Positions 28,533-36,371 are shown, counted from the first letter of the stretch. The stretch is 37,753 bases of DNA from Streptomyces sp. LHD-70 (GCF_031157275.1 NZ_JAVIFW010000037.1:1-37753), one strand, 5' to 3'. The notes: generated from the sequence alone by a model not told the origin. Translations and numbers: made by a program.

Positions 28533-29564
28533 TCAGTCGGCGAACTGCTCGGCGAGTCTGCCCGCCAGTTCCCGGGCCTTGTCCTGCAGTTCCTTGCTGT
28601 CGGGCAACTCCGAGCCGCGCGCCGGCTGCTCCTCGTACTGGACGGTCACGACGACGTTGGACGTGCGGAACACCACAGTCACGGTGCGGTGCTGAACCGT
28701 CGAACCGGCCGACGCGAGGCGGTCGTCGAGGAACGCCTCGTCGCCCAGGTCGCTGAGGATGCGGGGCAACAGGGCGTCCGGAACGACCGCTTCGCCCTCT
28801 CCGTCACTCTCGGACGCCCCGTCACCGGAGTCCGCCTCGCCGCTGCTGCCGTCCTCGGCGGAGGCGCTGCCGTCCCCGGAGGCGTCGCCGTTCTTTCCGC
28901 TGCCCCCGCTCGCCTTGCCGGATTCCTGGCCGGAGTCCCCGCCGGACTCCTTGTCCGAGTTCTTCTCGTTGTTCTCGTTGTTCTCGTTCTTCTCGGGGGT
29001 CTTGCCCGGGTTCTTGGCGTCGTCCACGGCGTTGCCGCTGGAGTCGCCGGACGCGTCGGGGGAGTCGGAGGCCTCGGTCGACGGGGAGCCCGATTCCCCG
29101 TCGCTCTCGTCCGGGGACGGCTCGGGCAGGTCGGCGGCCTTCTCCTTCTGCCCGTACACCTCGCCGGCTCGCGCGTCGTCGCTGACCGCGCCGTCGTACG
29201 ACACCACGCGCTCGAAGTCGACGCCCAGGTGATGCGTGGAGTCCGGGGACTCGACCTTCCACGAGCAGCCCACACGCCGGTCCGTGTCGTACGTGACCGC
29301 CGCCGAGCCCTCGTACGCCTTGGCCCGCTGTTCCTGGTCGAGTTGCCTGAGGCCGGGCAGCATGCGGTCGAGCGTGCCGTGGTCGACCGCGCGGCAGGCG
29401 TCCGGCAGTGTGCGGTACCGGCCGGGCTCGGCGGTCTGGGTCGCGGAGACCTCGCCGGGCTTGGCGTCGCCGGCCGGGTTGTCGGTCCCGGTCCCGCCCG
29501 AGCATGCGGTGAGCAGCACCGCGAGGAGCGCGGCTGCGCCCGGGACGTACCCCTTACGCTGCAC
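28533..29564 (-). CDS. DUF3558-family lipoprotein with large disordered insertion
   Basis: The 343-residue protein starts at GTG 29564 (MQRKGYVPGAAALLAVLLTA), with AAGGGAG about 9 bases upstream; longer in-frame starts would place the signal peptide internally. The lipobox is LLTAC (Cys21). The DUF3558-like domain has LPDACRAVDHGTLDRMLPGL and VGCSWKVESPD, but it is split by about 140 residues of Ser/Glu/Gly/Asn-rich sequence (including NENNENNEKNSD from 9-bp repeats) before the final DALLPRILSDLGDEAFLDDR and VVVTVQYEE strands. It is a paralogue of the next downstream lipoprotein. Its promoter region (29565-29809) is shared with rtcB, which runs the other way. Confidence 0.84.
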   Translation of the reverse strand: MQRKGYVPGAAALLAVLLTACSGGTGTDNPAGDAKPGEVSATQTAEPGRYRTLPDACRAVDHGTLDRMLPGLRQLDQEQRAKAYEGSAAVTYDTDRRVGCSWKVESPDSTHHLGVDFERVVSYDGAVSDDARAGEVYGQKEKAADLPEPSPDESDGESGSPSTEASDSPDASGDSSGNAVDDAKNPGKTPEKNENNENNEKNSDKESGGDSGQESGKASGGSGKNGDASGDGSASAEDGSSGEADSGDGASESDGEGEAVVPDALLPRILSDLGDEAFLDDRLASAGSTVQHRTVTVVFRTSNVVVTVQYEEQPARGSELPDSKELQDKARELAGRLAEQFAD

Positions 29565-29809
29565 GGTCGCGGCTCCCTTCGGGTCGATTCGTGTCTGGTC
29601 GGACCGAAAAACGGTTGCCGCCATGAGGCGGCCGGTGAACACAATGTCTATCGCAAGCGCAGCCGCGGACGCCGGTCGGGCGTCCCATTTGAAGCCTTTG
29701 GGCTGGGTTTTTGCGCGCACAGACTTTTCGGTCCCGGCGGGCAGTCGGACGAGTGGACCTCTCCACGACTCCGCACTACCGACGGGGATTTCGGGGGATT
29801 GAGGTAGCT

Positions 29810-31003
29810 ATGTCTTATGTAGAGGTTCCGGGCGCGAAGGTACCGATCCGGATGTGGACGGACTCGGCATCTGTCGAGGACGTCGCGCTCCAGCAGCTGC
29901 AGAACGTCGCGACGCTTCCGTGGATCAAGGGCCTCGCCGTCATGCCCGACGTCCACTACGGCAAGGGCGCCACCGTCGGTTCCGTTATCGCCATGCACGG
30001 TGCCGTCTGCCCGGCGGCGGTCGGCGTGGACATCGGCTGCGGTATGTCCGCGGTCAAGACGTCCCTGACGGCCAATGACCTGCCCGGCGATCTGTCCCGC
30101 CTCCGCTCGAAGATCGAGCAGGCCATTCCGGTCGGCCGCGGTATGCACGACCACGCGGTGGACCCGGGCCGGCTGCACGGCTTCCCCACCTCCGGTTGGG
30201 GCGACTTCTGGACGCGGTTCGACGGCATCGCCGACGCGGTCAAGTTCCGCCAGGAGCGGGCCACCAAGCAGATGGGCACGCTCGGCGGCGGCAACCACTT
30301 CATCGAGTTCTGCCTCGACGAGTCCGGCTCGGTCTGGCTGATGCTGCACTCCGGCTCGCGGAACATCGGCAAGGAACTCGCCGAGTACCACATCGGCGTG
30401 GCCCAGAAGCTGTCGCACAACCAGGGCCTGGTCGACCGCGACCTCGCGGTCTTCGTCTCGGACACCCCGCAGATGGCGGCGTACCGTAACGACCTCTTCT
30501 GGGCGCAGGAGTACGCCAAGTACAACCGGGCGATCATGATGGGCCTCTTCCAGGACGTCGTCCGCAAGGAGTTCAAGAAGGCCAAGCCGACCTTCGAGCC
30601 TGTCATCTCCTGCCACCACAACTACGTGGCGGAGGAGCGGTACGAGGGGATGGACCTGCTCGTCACCCGCAAGGGCGCCATCCGTGCGGGCAGCGGCGAC
30701 TACGGGATCATCCCCGGTTCGATGGGCACCGGTTCGTACATCGTGAAGGGCCTCGGCAACGAGAAGTCCTTCAACTCGGCCTCGCACGGCGCCGGTCGGC
30801 GCATGAGCCGCAACGCTGCCAAGCGGCGCTTCTCCGCCAAGGACCTGGAGGAGCAGACGCGAGGCGTGGAGTGCCGCAAGGACTCCGGCGTCGTGGACGA
30901 GATCCCGGGCGCCTACAAGCCGATCGAGCAGGTCATCGACCAGCAGCGGGACTTGGTCCAGGTCGTGGCCAAGATCAAGCAGGTGGTGTGCGTGAAGGGT
31001 TGA
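29810..31003 (+). CDS. rtcB: RNA-splicing ligase RtcB family protein
   Basis: The 397-residue enzyme starts at ATG 29810 (MSYVEVPGAKVPIRMWTD), with GAGG five bases upstream. RtcB joins RNA 2',3'-cyclic-phosphate or 3'-phosphate ends to 5'-OH ends using GTP and Mn2+. Metal ligands are visible: DIGCGM (Asp74, Cys77), GGGNHFIEF (His163), LHSGSRNIGK (His180) and CHHNYVAEE (His269/His270). The guanylated histidine is His326 in SASHGAGRRMSR. Length is shorter than the approximately 480 residues of archaeal RtcB and is typical of the bacterial short group. There is no rtcA cyclase or RtcR regulator beside it. It likely repairs tRNA or rRNA breaks; its trigger is unknown. Confidence 0.94.
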   Translation: MSYVEVPGAKVPIRMWTDSASVEDVALQQLQNVATLPWIKGLAVMPDVHYGKGATVGSVIAMHGAVCPAAVGVDIGCGMSAVKTSLTANDLPGDLSRLRSKIEQAIPVGRGMHDHAVDPGRLHGFPTSGWGDFWTRFDGIADAVKFRQERATKQMGTLGGGNHFIEFCLDESGSVWLMLHSGSRNIGKELAEYHIGVAQKLSHNQGLVDRDLAVFVSDTPQMAAYRNDLFWAQEYAKYNRAIMMGLFQDVVRKEFKKAKPTFEPVISCHHNYVAEERYEGMDLLVTRKGAIRAGSGDYGIIPGSMGTGSYIVKGLGNEKSFNSASHGAGRRMSRNAAKRRFSAKDLEEQTRGVECRKDSGVVDEIPGAYKPIEQVIDQQRDLVQVVAKIKQVVCVKG

Positions 31004-31019
31004 GCCGGCCCTTCATGCC

Positions 31020-31044
31020 CGCCCCGGCACCCTGTGCCGGGGCG
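31020..31044. terminator. Terminator after rtcB
   Basis: CGCCCCGGCAC (31020-31030) pairs perfectly with GTGCCGGGGCG (31034-31044) over a 3-base loop, 16 bases after the rtcB stop and between convergent genes. Confidence 0.88.
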
Positions 31045-31145
31045 GTGGTCGCTTCGCGTGGGTGACGGCGTAGATCACTGCTGACGCCACCAGGGTTCCG
31101 TGGCGGGTGCCGCGGCGGCTTCCGGCGCGGAGTCCCGGCGTCTGG

Positions 31146-31907
31146 TCATCGACTCTCTCTGTGGACCTTGGTGTTGGAGGCCTGCGCGCGGGGGCGGACG
31201 ACGAGCAGGTCGACGTTGACGTGCGGGGGACGGGTCACCGCCCACGTGACCGTGTCGGCGACGTCGTCCGCGGTCAGGGGTTCGGCCACGCCCTCGTACA
31301 CCTTCGCCGCCTTCTCCGTGTCCCCGCGGAAGCGGGTCGTGGCGAACTCCTCGGTCTTGACCATGCCGGGCGCGATCTCGATGACGCGCACCGGCCGGCC
31401 GACCATCTCGAGGCGCAGCGTCTCCGCGAGCACCCGCGCGCCGTTCTTCGCGGCCACATACCCTCCCCCGCCCTCGTACGTCGCGTGGCCGGCGGTGGAG
31501 GAGAGGACGACGACCGTGCCGTCCCCACTCGCGATCAGCGCGGGCAGCAGGGCCTGCGTCAGGTTGAGCACGCCGATCACGTTGACCTCGTACATCTGAC
31601 GCCAGTCGGCCGGGTCGCCCGTCGCCACCGGGTCCGCGCCGAGCGCGCCGCCCGCGTTGTTCACCAGCACCGCGATCTCCCGGAAGGCCGTCGCGAATTC
31701 GTCCACGGCCGCGCGGTCCGTGACGTCCAGCGCGTACGCCATGGCCTGGTGGCCCGCCTCGTTGATCTCGGCGGCCACCGCCTCTATCCGGTCCTTGCGG
31801 CGGGCGGTGAGCACCACGCGGTAACCGGCGGCGGCCAGCCGGCGCGCGGTGGCGGCGCCGATTCCGCTGCTGGCTCCGGTGACGACGGCGATCGGGGCGG
31901 AAGCCAT
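31146..31907 (-). CDS. Short-chain dehydrogenase/reductase (classical SDR)
   Basis: The 253-residue enzyme starts at ATG 31907, with GAGGAG upstream. Cofactor motif TGASSGIGAATARRLAAAGY (about residues 10-29), NNAGG (about 87-91), catalytic Ser in VVLSSTAGHATYEG, and YVAAK with active-site Tyr and Lys make it an active NAD(P)-dependent oxidoreductase. The TARRKDRI segment after strand 2 suggests NADPH preference. It is probably a ketone/alcohol reductase of the YdfG/serine-3-dehydrogenase type; the substrate is unknown. It lies downstream of the FAD monooxygenase on the same strand, separated by 93 bases with a possible promoter of its own, and might act on the product of that enzyme. Confidence 0.9.
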   Translation of the reverse strand: MASAPIAVVTGASSGIGAATARRLAAAGYRVVLTARRKDRIEAVAAEINEAGHQAMAYALDVTDRAAVDEFATAFREIAVLVNNAGGALGADPVATGDPADWRQMYEVNVIGVLNLTQALLPALIASGDGTVVVLSSTAGHATYEGGGGYVAAKNGARVLAETLRLEMVGRPVRVIEIAPGMVKTEEFATTRFRGDTEKAAKVYEGVAEPLTADDVADTVTWAVTRPPHVNVDLLVVRPRAQASNTKVHRESR

Positions 31908-31926
31908 GGGCGGTGCTCCTCGTGCA

Positions 31927-31954
31927 TATGTACGACAGGGACGGGTCTGGTCAG
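31927..31954 (-). promoter_or_regulatory. Candidate promoter of the SDR gene
   Basis: On the minus strand CTGACC (31954-31949) and TACATA (31932-31927) are 16 bases apart, in an AT-richer pocket just upstream of the ribosome-binding site. The SDR may be expressed apart from the monooxygenase. Confidence 0.5.
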
Positions 31955-32000
31955 GATAGGCGGGCCGTGGCGGCGCCGGTCCGGGAGTCCGGGGAGCCCT

Positions 32001-33533
32001 CTACGCCCCCGTCCACTCCCGTAGGGCGGCCCGTATCTGCTCCGGGCGGGCTTGCTCGGCGGCCCAGGCGATATAGCCGTCGGGGCGCACCAGGAGCGAG
32101 CTGCGACGCGGACCGGCCCAGTGGGTGAGGGTGGCCCGCAGCTCGCGGCCTTCCTCGTCCTTCGCCTCGATCTCCCCGTCCGCCGGTGTGACGAGGACGA
32201 ACTTGCCTGCGCGCAGGGCCTCGTGCAGGCGCGTGCCCGCCGGGCCCTCGGCCAGCTGCATGTCCGGGGCGCGGTGGCCGACGAGCGGGTGGGCTCCACG
32301 CGGTGCGGCGTAGGCGTACCCGATGCCGGTGATCTGGCCGAGCGCCTTCTCTCGCGCCGTCCTCACCCGCTTCAGCACGGTGGTCAGCAGAGAACGCAGC
32401 GCGTACTGCGGGCGGTTGTGTGCCATGGCGAGGCGGATGATGGCGCCGCTGCTGCGCAGGACCGCCCGGCCCACGGGGTGCCGTTCGCCCTGGTAGGAGT
32501 CGAGCAGAGCCTCGGGGGCGTGGCCGCGCAGGACGGCGGCGAGCTTCCACGACAGGTTGGCCGCGTCCTGCAGTCCGGTGTTCATGCCCTGCCCGCCTGC
32601 CGGGCTGTGGGTGTGCGCGGCGTCCCCGGCGAGGAAGACCCTGCCCGTGCGGTACGACCGGACCTGGCGTTCGTCGCTGTGGAAGCGAGAGATCCAACGG
32701 GCGTCATGGATCCCGAGATCGGAGCCGAGGGCCCGCCGCGTGATGTCCTTCAGCTCGTCGAGCGACGTGGGTGTGGAGTCAGGGATGTCGGCCCGGTCGC
32801 GATTCCAGCCCCCCACCCGCCAGTACCCGTCGCCGAACGGGATGACGAAGGCGAAGGCGTCCTTCGAGCCGCGCACGGCGACCGTCAGATCGGGGCCCTC
32901 GGACAGCTGGACATCGGCCAGGACGATCGAGCTGATGACCGGCCTGCCGGGGAAGGACTGGCCGACCGCCTCACGAACGACGCTGCGCACGCCGTCGGTT
33001 CCGACTGCATAGGCCGCGCGGAACGAACCGGCCGTGCCGTCCTCGAACCTCACCTCGACGTCGACACCCGTGGCGTCCTGGGTCAGGCCGGTCACCTCTG
33101 TGCCATGCCTGAAAGCGACGCCGTGTTCCGTGGCGCGGCGGCGGAGCAGCTTCTCCACTTCGTACTGCGGGGTGGTGAGCAGGAAGGCGAAGCGGGACCG
33201 CAGGCCGGTGAGGTCGAGCGCGAGGCCGTCGAACAGCCGGATCTTCTCGATCCGCTGTCCCCGCTCGACCAGCTCGTCCGCGAGGCCTCTGGCGTCCAGC
33301 TGTTCCAAGGTGCGGGCGTGCACGGCGAAGGCGCGGGTGAGGTTGCTGATATCGGCCGGGCGCTTCTCGAGGACGGTGACGGGGACGCCAGCGGCGGCCA
33401 GGTCCCCGGCGAGCAGCAGGCCGGTCGGGCCCGCGCCCACCACGATCACCGAGGCCTGGGCGCCCGCGTCCGGGTGCGGGCTCGCGTGAGTGCTCGTGTC
33501 GGTGTGTGCGCCGGTGCTCGTGCTGCCGTTCAT
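32001..33533 (-). CDS. FAD-dependent aromatic-type monooxygenase (PheA/TfdB/Rox-like)
   Basis: The 510-residue protein starts at ATG 33533 (MNGSTSTGAHTDTSTHASPH), with GAGGAGG five bases upstream. It is a class A flavoprotein monooxygenase: Rossmann motif VIVVGAGPTGLLLAGDLAAA (about residues 29-48), the DG region VGTDGVRSVVREAVG, and the FAD/substrate motif VFLAGDAAHTHSPAGGQGMN. The C-terminal end resembles the thioredoxin-like domain of phenol hydroxylases. It should hydroxylate an aromatic or polyketide substrate with NAD(P)H and O2; some relatives inactivate rifamycin, but nothing here proves that. Expression is controlled by a strong promoter (33650-33678) flanked by four TetR-type operators. 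Confidence 0.9.
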   Translation of the reverse strand: MNGSTSTGAHTDTSTHASPHPDAGAQASVIVVGAGPTGLLLAGDLAAAGVPVTVLEKRPADISNLTRAFAVHARTLEQLDARGLADELVERGQRIEKIRLFDGLALDLTGLRSRFAFLLTTPQYEVEKLLRRRATEHGVAFRHGTEVTGLTQDATGVDVEVRFEDGTAGSFRAAYAVGTDGVRSVVREAVGQSFPGRPVISSIVLADVQLSEGPDLTVAVRGSKDAFAFVIPFGDGYWRVGGWNRDRADIPDSTPTSLDELKDITRRALGSDLGIHDARWISRFHSDERQVRSYRTGRVFLAGDAAHTHSPAGGQGMNTGLQDAANLSWKLAAVLRGHAPEALLDSYQGERHPVGRAVLRSSGAIIRLAMAHNRPQYALRSLLTTVLKRVRTAREKALGQITGIGYAYAAPRGAHPLVGHRAPDMQLAEGPAGTRLHEALRAGKFVLVTPADGEIEAKDEEGRELRATLTHWAGPRRSSLLVRPDGYIAWAAEQARPEQIRAALREWTGA

Positions 33534-33618
33534 TGCGGCCTCCTCGATACCCATGCCGGTCTGCCTGATCTGCTGATCTGCCTGTCTGTCGACGCCGTCC
33601 ACGGCGGCCGCACGATGG

Positions 33619-33648
33619 GTCAACGGCCGTTGGTCAACGCTTGTTGGC
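33619..33648. promoter_or_regulatory. TetR operator pair near the monooxygenase transcription start
   Basis: Two copies of G(C/T)CAAC-N4-GTTGG(C/T), at 33619-33634 and 33633-33648, are offset by 14 bp and overlap by 2 bp. Copy 1 has a 12-bp perfect core, CAACGGCCGTTG. They cover the predicted monooxygenase start point. Confidence 0.8.
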
Positions 33649-33649
33649 G

Positions 33650-33678
33650 AATTTAGATCCGCGTCCGACGAATGTCAA
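33650..33678 (-). promoter_or_regulatory. Near-consensus promoter of the monooxygenase gene
   Basis: On the minus strand a perfect TTGACA (33678-33673), 17 bases, then TAAATT (33655-33650). Transcription would begin near 33643, inside the first operator pair. The -35 box lies in the second pair. This gives strong but repressible expression. Confidence 0.85.
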
Positions 33679-33703
33679 CACTTGTGGGCCAACGATTGTT
33701 GGC
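33674..33703. promoter_or_regulatory. TetR operator pair over the tetR-family promoter
   Basis: Copies at 33674-33689 (GTCAACACTTGTGGGC, one mismatch in the right half) and 33688-33703 (GCCAACGATTGTTGGC, perfect palindrome) again sit 14 bp apart. They overlap the -35 box of the monooxygenase promoter and the -35 and spacer of the regulator's promoter. Confidence 0.8.
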
Positions 33704-33710
33704 ATACGCT
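33682..33710 (+). promoter_or_regulatory. Promoter of the TetR gene, predicted leaderless transcript
   Basis: TTGTGG (33682-33687), 17 bases, then TACGCT (33705-33710). The start of transcription would fall at about 33717-33718, the first base of the ATG at 33718, so the message should be leaderless. This explains the absence of a ribosome-binding site. Confidence 0.65.
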
Positions 33711-33717
33711 TGGCGGC

Positions 33718-34383
33718 ATGTCCGACACCGCGCAGTCCTCCCGACCGAGCGGGCGTGCAGGGGCGAAGGCGAGCGCGCCTTCGGATAGGCCCGCGCGCCG
33801 CTCCGACGCCACCCGTGCCGCGATCCTCGCCGCCGCCCGCGAACGCTTCGCGGCCGATGGATACGAGCGCGCGACGATCCGTGCCATAGCGCGGGACGCC
33901 GGCATCGACCCGTCGATGGTGATGCGCTACTACGGCAACAAGGAGGGACTCTTCGCCGCAGCGGCCGAGATCGACCTCCACATGCCGGACGTCATCTGGT
34001 CGGAGAAGCGGCAAGCGCCGATGACCGTGGATTTCGTGCACCCGCCGAGACCGGTCGGCGTCGGCCTTGTCGAACACTTCCTGGACCTGTGGGAGAAGAG
34101 CGAGATCCTGACGGCACTGCTCCGCGTCGGCGTGACCAACACCTCGGGTGCCGAGCGCATGCAGGAGATCTTCAAGGACCAGCTGATCCCGGTCGCCGCG
34201 CAGTACGCACCGGATCAGGAGTCGGTGCCGCGCCGTGCCGCGCTCGTGTCGTCGCAGATCCTCGGCATGGCCCTCGCGCGGTACGTGCTGCTCTTCCCGG
34301 CGGCCGTCGAGATGAGCAGAGAGGAAGTGATCGACTGGCTGGGTCCTACCGTGCACCGGTATCTGACGGCTCCGGAGGCTTAG
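33718..34383 (+). CDS. TetR-family transcriptional regulator
   Basis: The 221-residue protein starts at ATG 33718 (MSDTAQSSRPSGRAGAKASA). An upstream in-frame start would cross the operators. After a basic, disordered 28-residue tail, the TetR_N helix-turn-helix is SDATRAAILAAARERFAADGYERATIRAIARDAGIDPSMVMRYYGNKEGLF in three helices (about residues 29-79). The C-terminal ligand domain resembles TetR_C-type PsrA/YbiH-like groups, with LALARYVLLFP-type helices near its end. It is divergent from the FAD monooxygenase and almost certainly represses it and itself by binding the four operators at 33619-33703. The inducer is probably a substrate or product of the monooxygenase. Confidence 0.92.
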   Translation: MSDTAQSSRPSGRAGAKASAPSDRPARRSDATRAAILAAARERFAADGYERATIRAIARDAGIDPSMVMRYYGNKEGLFAAAAEIDLHMPDVIWSEKRQAPMTVDFVHPPRPVGVGLVEHFLDLWEKSEILTALLRVGVTNTSGAERMQEIFKDQLIPVAAQYAPDQESVPRRAALVSSQILGMALARYVLLFPAAVEMSREEVIDWLGPTVHRYLTAPEA

Positions 34384-34430
34384 GCGGGGCGAACTCCCTT
34401 GTGCCCAGGGGGGTTCTGGTCGGCGCTCCC

Positions 34431-35345
34431 TCAGGCTCCGGCCGCATAGGCAGTCGGCGGTACCCCGACTGTCGTCGTGAAGTCCCGTACGAGATGGGCC
34501 TGGTCGGCATAGCCCAGGTCGGCTGCGACGGCCGCCCAGTCGACAGCCGTGCCGGACGCGGCCACGTCCAGGGCGTCGTGGATGCGGTAACGGAGGATGA
34601 CCCACTTGGGGCCGACGCCGACGTACGCGGAGAAGAGCCGCTGCAAGCTGCGCGTCGACAGTCCTTCCGTGCGGGCGAGTTGATCGACGCGGCGCATGGA
34701 GCGGTCGGCGCGGACGTGGTCGACGAGGGCCATGGCGAGGTCGGCCTGTGGGTCGGGCCGTGGTCCGAGCGACAGCAGGAAGGCGTCGAGTGCCGCCACG
34801 CGGGCGTCCTCGTCGTCCGGGGTGAGTACGGCCGGTGCCGCACCGTCGGCGGCACCGGCGGGGAACACCTCGTCCAGCGGCACCTGCCGTCCCGTCCAGT
34901 CGCTCACGGGGCGTGCCGGGGCGAACGGGCGGAAGCCGCCGGGGCGGAACTGCACTCCGCAGGCCCGGCCCACGCCTTCGAGCTTCTTGGTGAACAGCTC
35001 GAGGCCGATGCCCGCGACCTCGCCGAAGCCATCGGCGGGGGACGTTCCTGGGGCACCTGGGGCACCTGGGGCACCTGGGCCGTCGGGACCGTCAGGACCG
35101 TCGGTCCCGTCGACGTCGCCGGATCCGGCGGGGGCTTCGGAGCGCTGGAATTGGAAGACGACGTTCACGGAGGGGTGGGGGACGACGTGGGAGGCGTACG
35201 GCTCGGGCAGGTCCCAGTCGATCAGCCAGTAGTGCTCGAGATAGGGGCGCAGCGGTTCGGCCGGCTCGCGACGGCGGAACCGCACGTGGGAGAAGAGTTC
35301 GGCGGCATCGACGATGCCCTTGGTGTCACGGCGCGGCGCTGCCAT
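34431..35345 (-). CDS. AraC-family regulator with collagen-like linker
   Basis: The 304-residue protein starts at ATG 35345. An N-terminal DUF6597-type domain (LRPYLEHYWLIDWDLPEPYA, HVVPHPSVNVVFQFQ, then CGVQFRPGGFRPF) is followed by a C-terminal AraC DNA-binding domain with two helix-turn-helix units (RVDQLARTEGLSTRSLQRLF and AAVAADLGYADQAHLVRDF). Residues 80-100 are an odd GxY run (GTDGPDGPDGPGAPGAPGAPG in pieces GTDGPDGPDGP and GAPGAPGAPG) that looks like collagen and is encoded by 9-bp repeats at 35050-35110. It sits in a loop of the N-terminal domain. It is divergent from the DinB-like gene, with 88 bases between the start codons, and probably regulates it. Confidence 0.9.
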   Translation of the reverse strand: MAAPRRDTKGIVDAAELFSHVRFRRREPAEPLRPYLEHYWLIDWDLPEPYASHVVPHPSVNVVFQFQRSEAPAGSGDVDGTDGPDGPDGPGAPGAPGAPGTSPADGFGEVAGIGLELFTKKLEGVGRACGVQFRPGGFRPFAPARPVSDWTGRQVPLDEVFPAGAADGAAPAVLTPDDEDARVAALDAFLLSLGPRPDPQADLAMALVDHVRADRSMRRVDQLARTEGLSTRSLQRLFSAYVGVGPKWVILRYRIHDALDVAASGTAVDWAAVAADLGYADQAHLVRDFTTTVGVPPTAYAAGA

Positions 35346-35433
35346 GAACGGAGTCTAGGACGGGGGTGGAACCAGGGGTCGGCTGTCGCGTTTGTTCAAG
35401 GCGTACGTACCGGTCGGCGCCTACGTTCAGGTC

Positions 35434-36006
35434 ATGACGAAGAGCATCAGCGAGCTCCTGGACACGGCAGGCGTGCAGGCTGTGGCCGTGGTCCGGGGTA
35501 TCGAGGACGGGCAGCTCGGACAGCGCACGCCATGTTCCGAGTACGACGTACGTGCCCTGGTGAACCACCTCGCGCAGGTGGTCGTGCAGTTCCAGGCCCT
35601 CGCGGCGAAGCGGGACTCGGAGTTCGGGGAGACGCCCGACATGGTCGGCAGGGGCGCCGACTGGCGGGAGCGGTTCGCCGAGGAGACCCGTCGGCTCGTC
35701 GAGGCCTGGGGCGAGCCCGGAGCGGACGAGGGTACGACCGGGGCGATGAAGTTCCCGGCCCGCACCGTCGGCCACATGGTGCTCGGCGATCTCGCCGTGC
35801 ACGCCTGGGACCTGGCCCGCGCGACCGGCCAGGCGTACGCGATCGAGCCGGTGGTCCTCACCGAGCTCGCCTTCGAGTACGAGGGCCTCGCCCCGACGGC
35901 ACGGCAGGCGGGTGTACTCGGCGAGCCCGTGGCCGTACCGGCGCATGCACCCGAACAGGACCGCCTCCTCGGCGCACTGGGGCGCGACCCGCGATGGCGA
36001 CCGTGA
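35434..36006 (+). CDS. TIGR03086-family protein (DinB/mycothiol-dependent maleylpyruvate isomerase-like)
   Basis: The 190-residue protein starts at ATG 35434 (MTKSISELLDTAGVQAVAVV). It has the DinB four-helix bundle typical of mycothiol-dependent enzymes: TPCSEYDVRALVNHLAQVVV with metal ligand His45, and MVLGDLAVHAWDLARATGQ with His123. The C-terminal strand TPTARQAGVLGEPV-like region ends RLLGALGRDPRW, a common TIGR03086 signature. It probably uses mycothiol and a divalent metal in a transferase or isomerase reaction; the substrate is unknown. The adjacent divergent AraC regulator is its likely controller. No ribosome-binding site of standard strength is visible. Confidence 0.88.
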   Translation: MTKSISELLDTAGVQAVAVVRGIEDGQLGQRTPCSEYDVRALVNHLAQVVVQFQALAAKRDSEFGETPDMVGRGADWRERFAEETRRLVEAWGEPGADEGTTGAMKFPARTVGHMVLGDLAVHAWDLARATGQAYAIEPVVLTELAFEYEGLAPTARQAGVLGEPVAVPAHAPEQDRLLGALGRDPRWRP

Positions 36007-36134
36007 GGGGGTGACGTCGGGAGGGCTTGAGGGAGGGCGGTCCTGCAGCCCTGGGAGGAGGCCGCCCTGTGGCGGGCGGGCTCGTGCCTCCTGCCGCCGG
36101 TAGATGCGGGCCTGCAGTTGGTGGATGCAGCCGC

Positions 36135-36355
36135 AGCTGTCGGCTGGACCCGCAGCCGTTGGTCGGCCTGTAGCCGGTGGTTGGCCCGCAGCCGCCAGCC
36201 GGACCCGCAGCTGGTGGAAGGCTTCAGCCGTAGCCGTAGCCGTAGCCGAGGGACAGCGGCCAGCAGCCCGGACCGGTGGCCCGCACCGGTAGCCCGGACT
36301 GGTAGGGGACCCGTAGCAGGGACCGGTAGGCGCACCGGAAGCCTGTAGCGGGTCG
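36135..36355. repeat. Degenerate AGC-phased tandem repeat array
   Basis: After the TIGR03086 gene, the 36007-36371 gap holds no credible gene. It contains units that each start AGC: AGCTGTCGGCTGGACCCGC, AGCCGTTGGTCGGCCTGT, AGCCGGTGGTTGGCCCGC, AGCCGCCAGCCGGACCCGC and AGCTGGTGGAAGGCTTC (36135-36225), then AGCCGT three times and an AGCCGA copy (36226-36249). Three 24-26-bp units with CCGGAC and CCGGT follow to 36355. It looks like slippage-derived repeat DNA. Any function is unknown. Confidence 0.75.
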
Positions 36356-36371
36356 GCCCGTTCGCTCGTTG

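Noticed and set aside
33718..34383. Longer TetR start at 33682
   Set aside because: It would place the coding region over the operator pair and the candidate -10 box, and adds residues (MWANDCWHTLGG) not expected in this family.
36104..36348. Short open frames in the repeat region before corA
   Set aside because: Their products are Trp/Arg/Ser repeats that follow the DNA repeat unit, without start signals or homologous-looking motifs.
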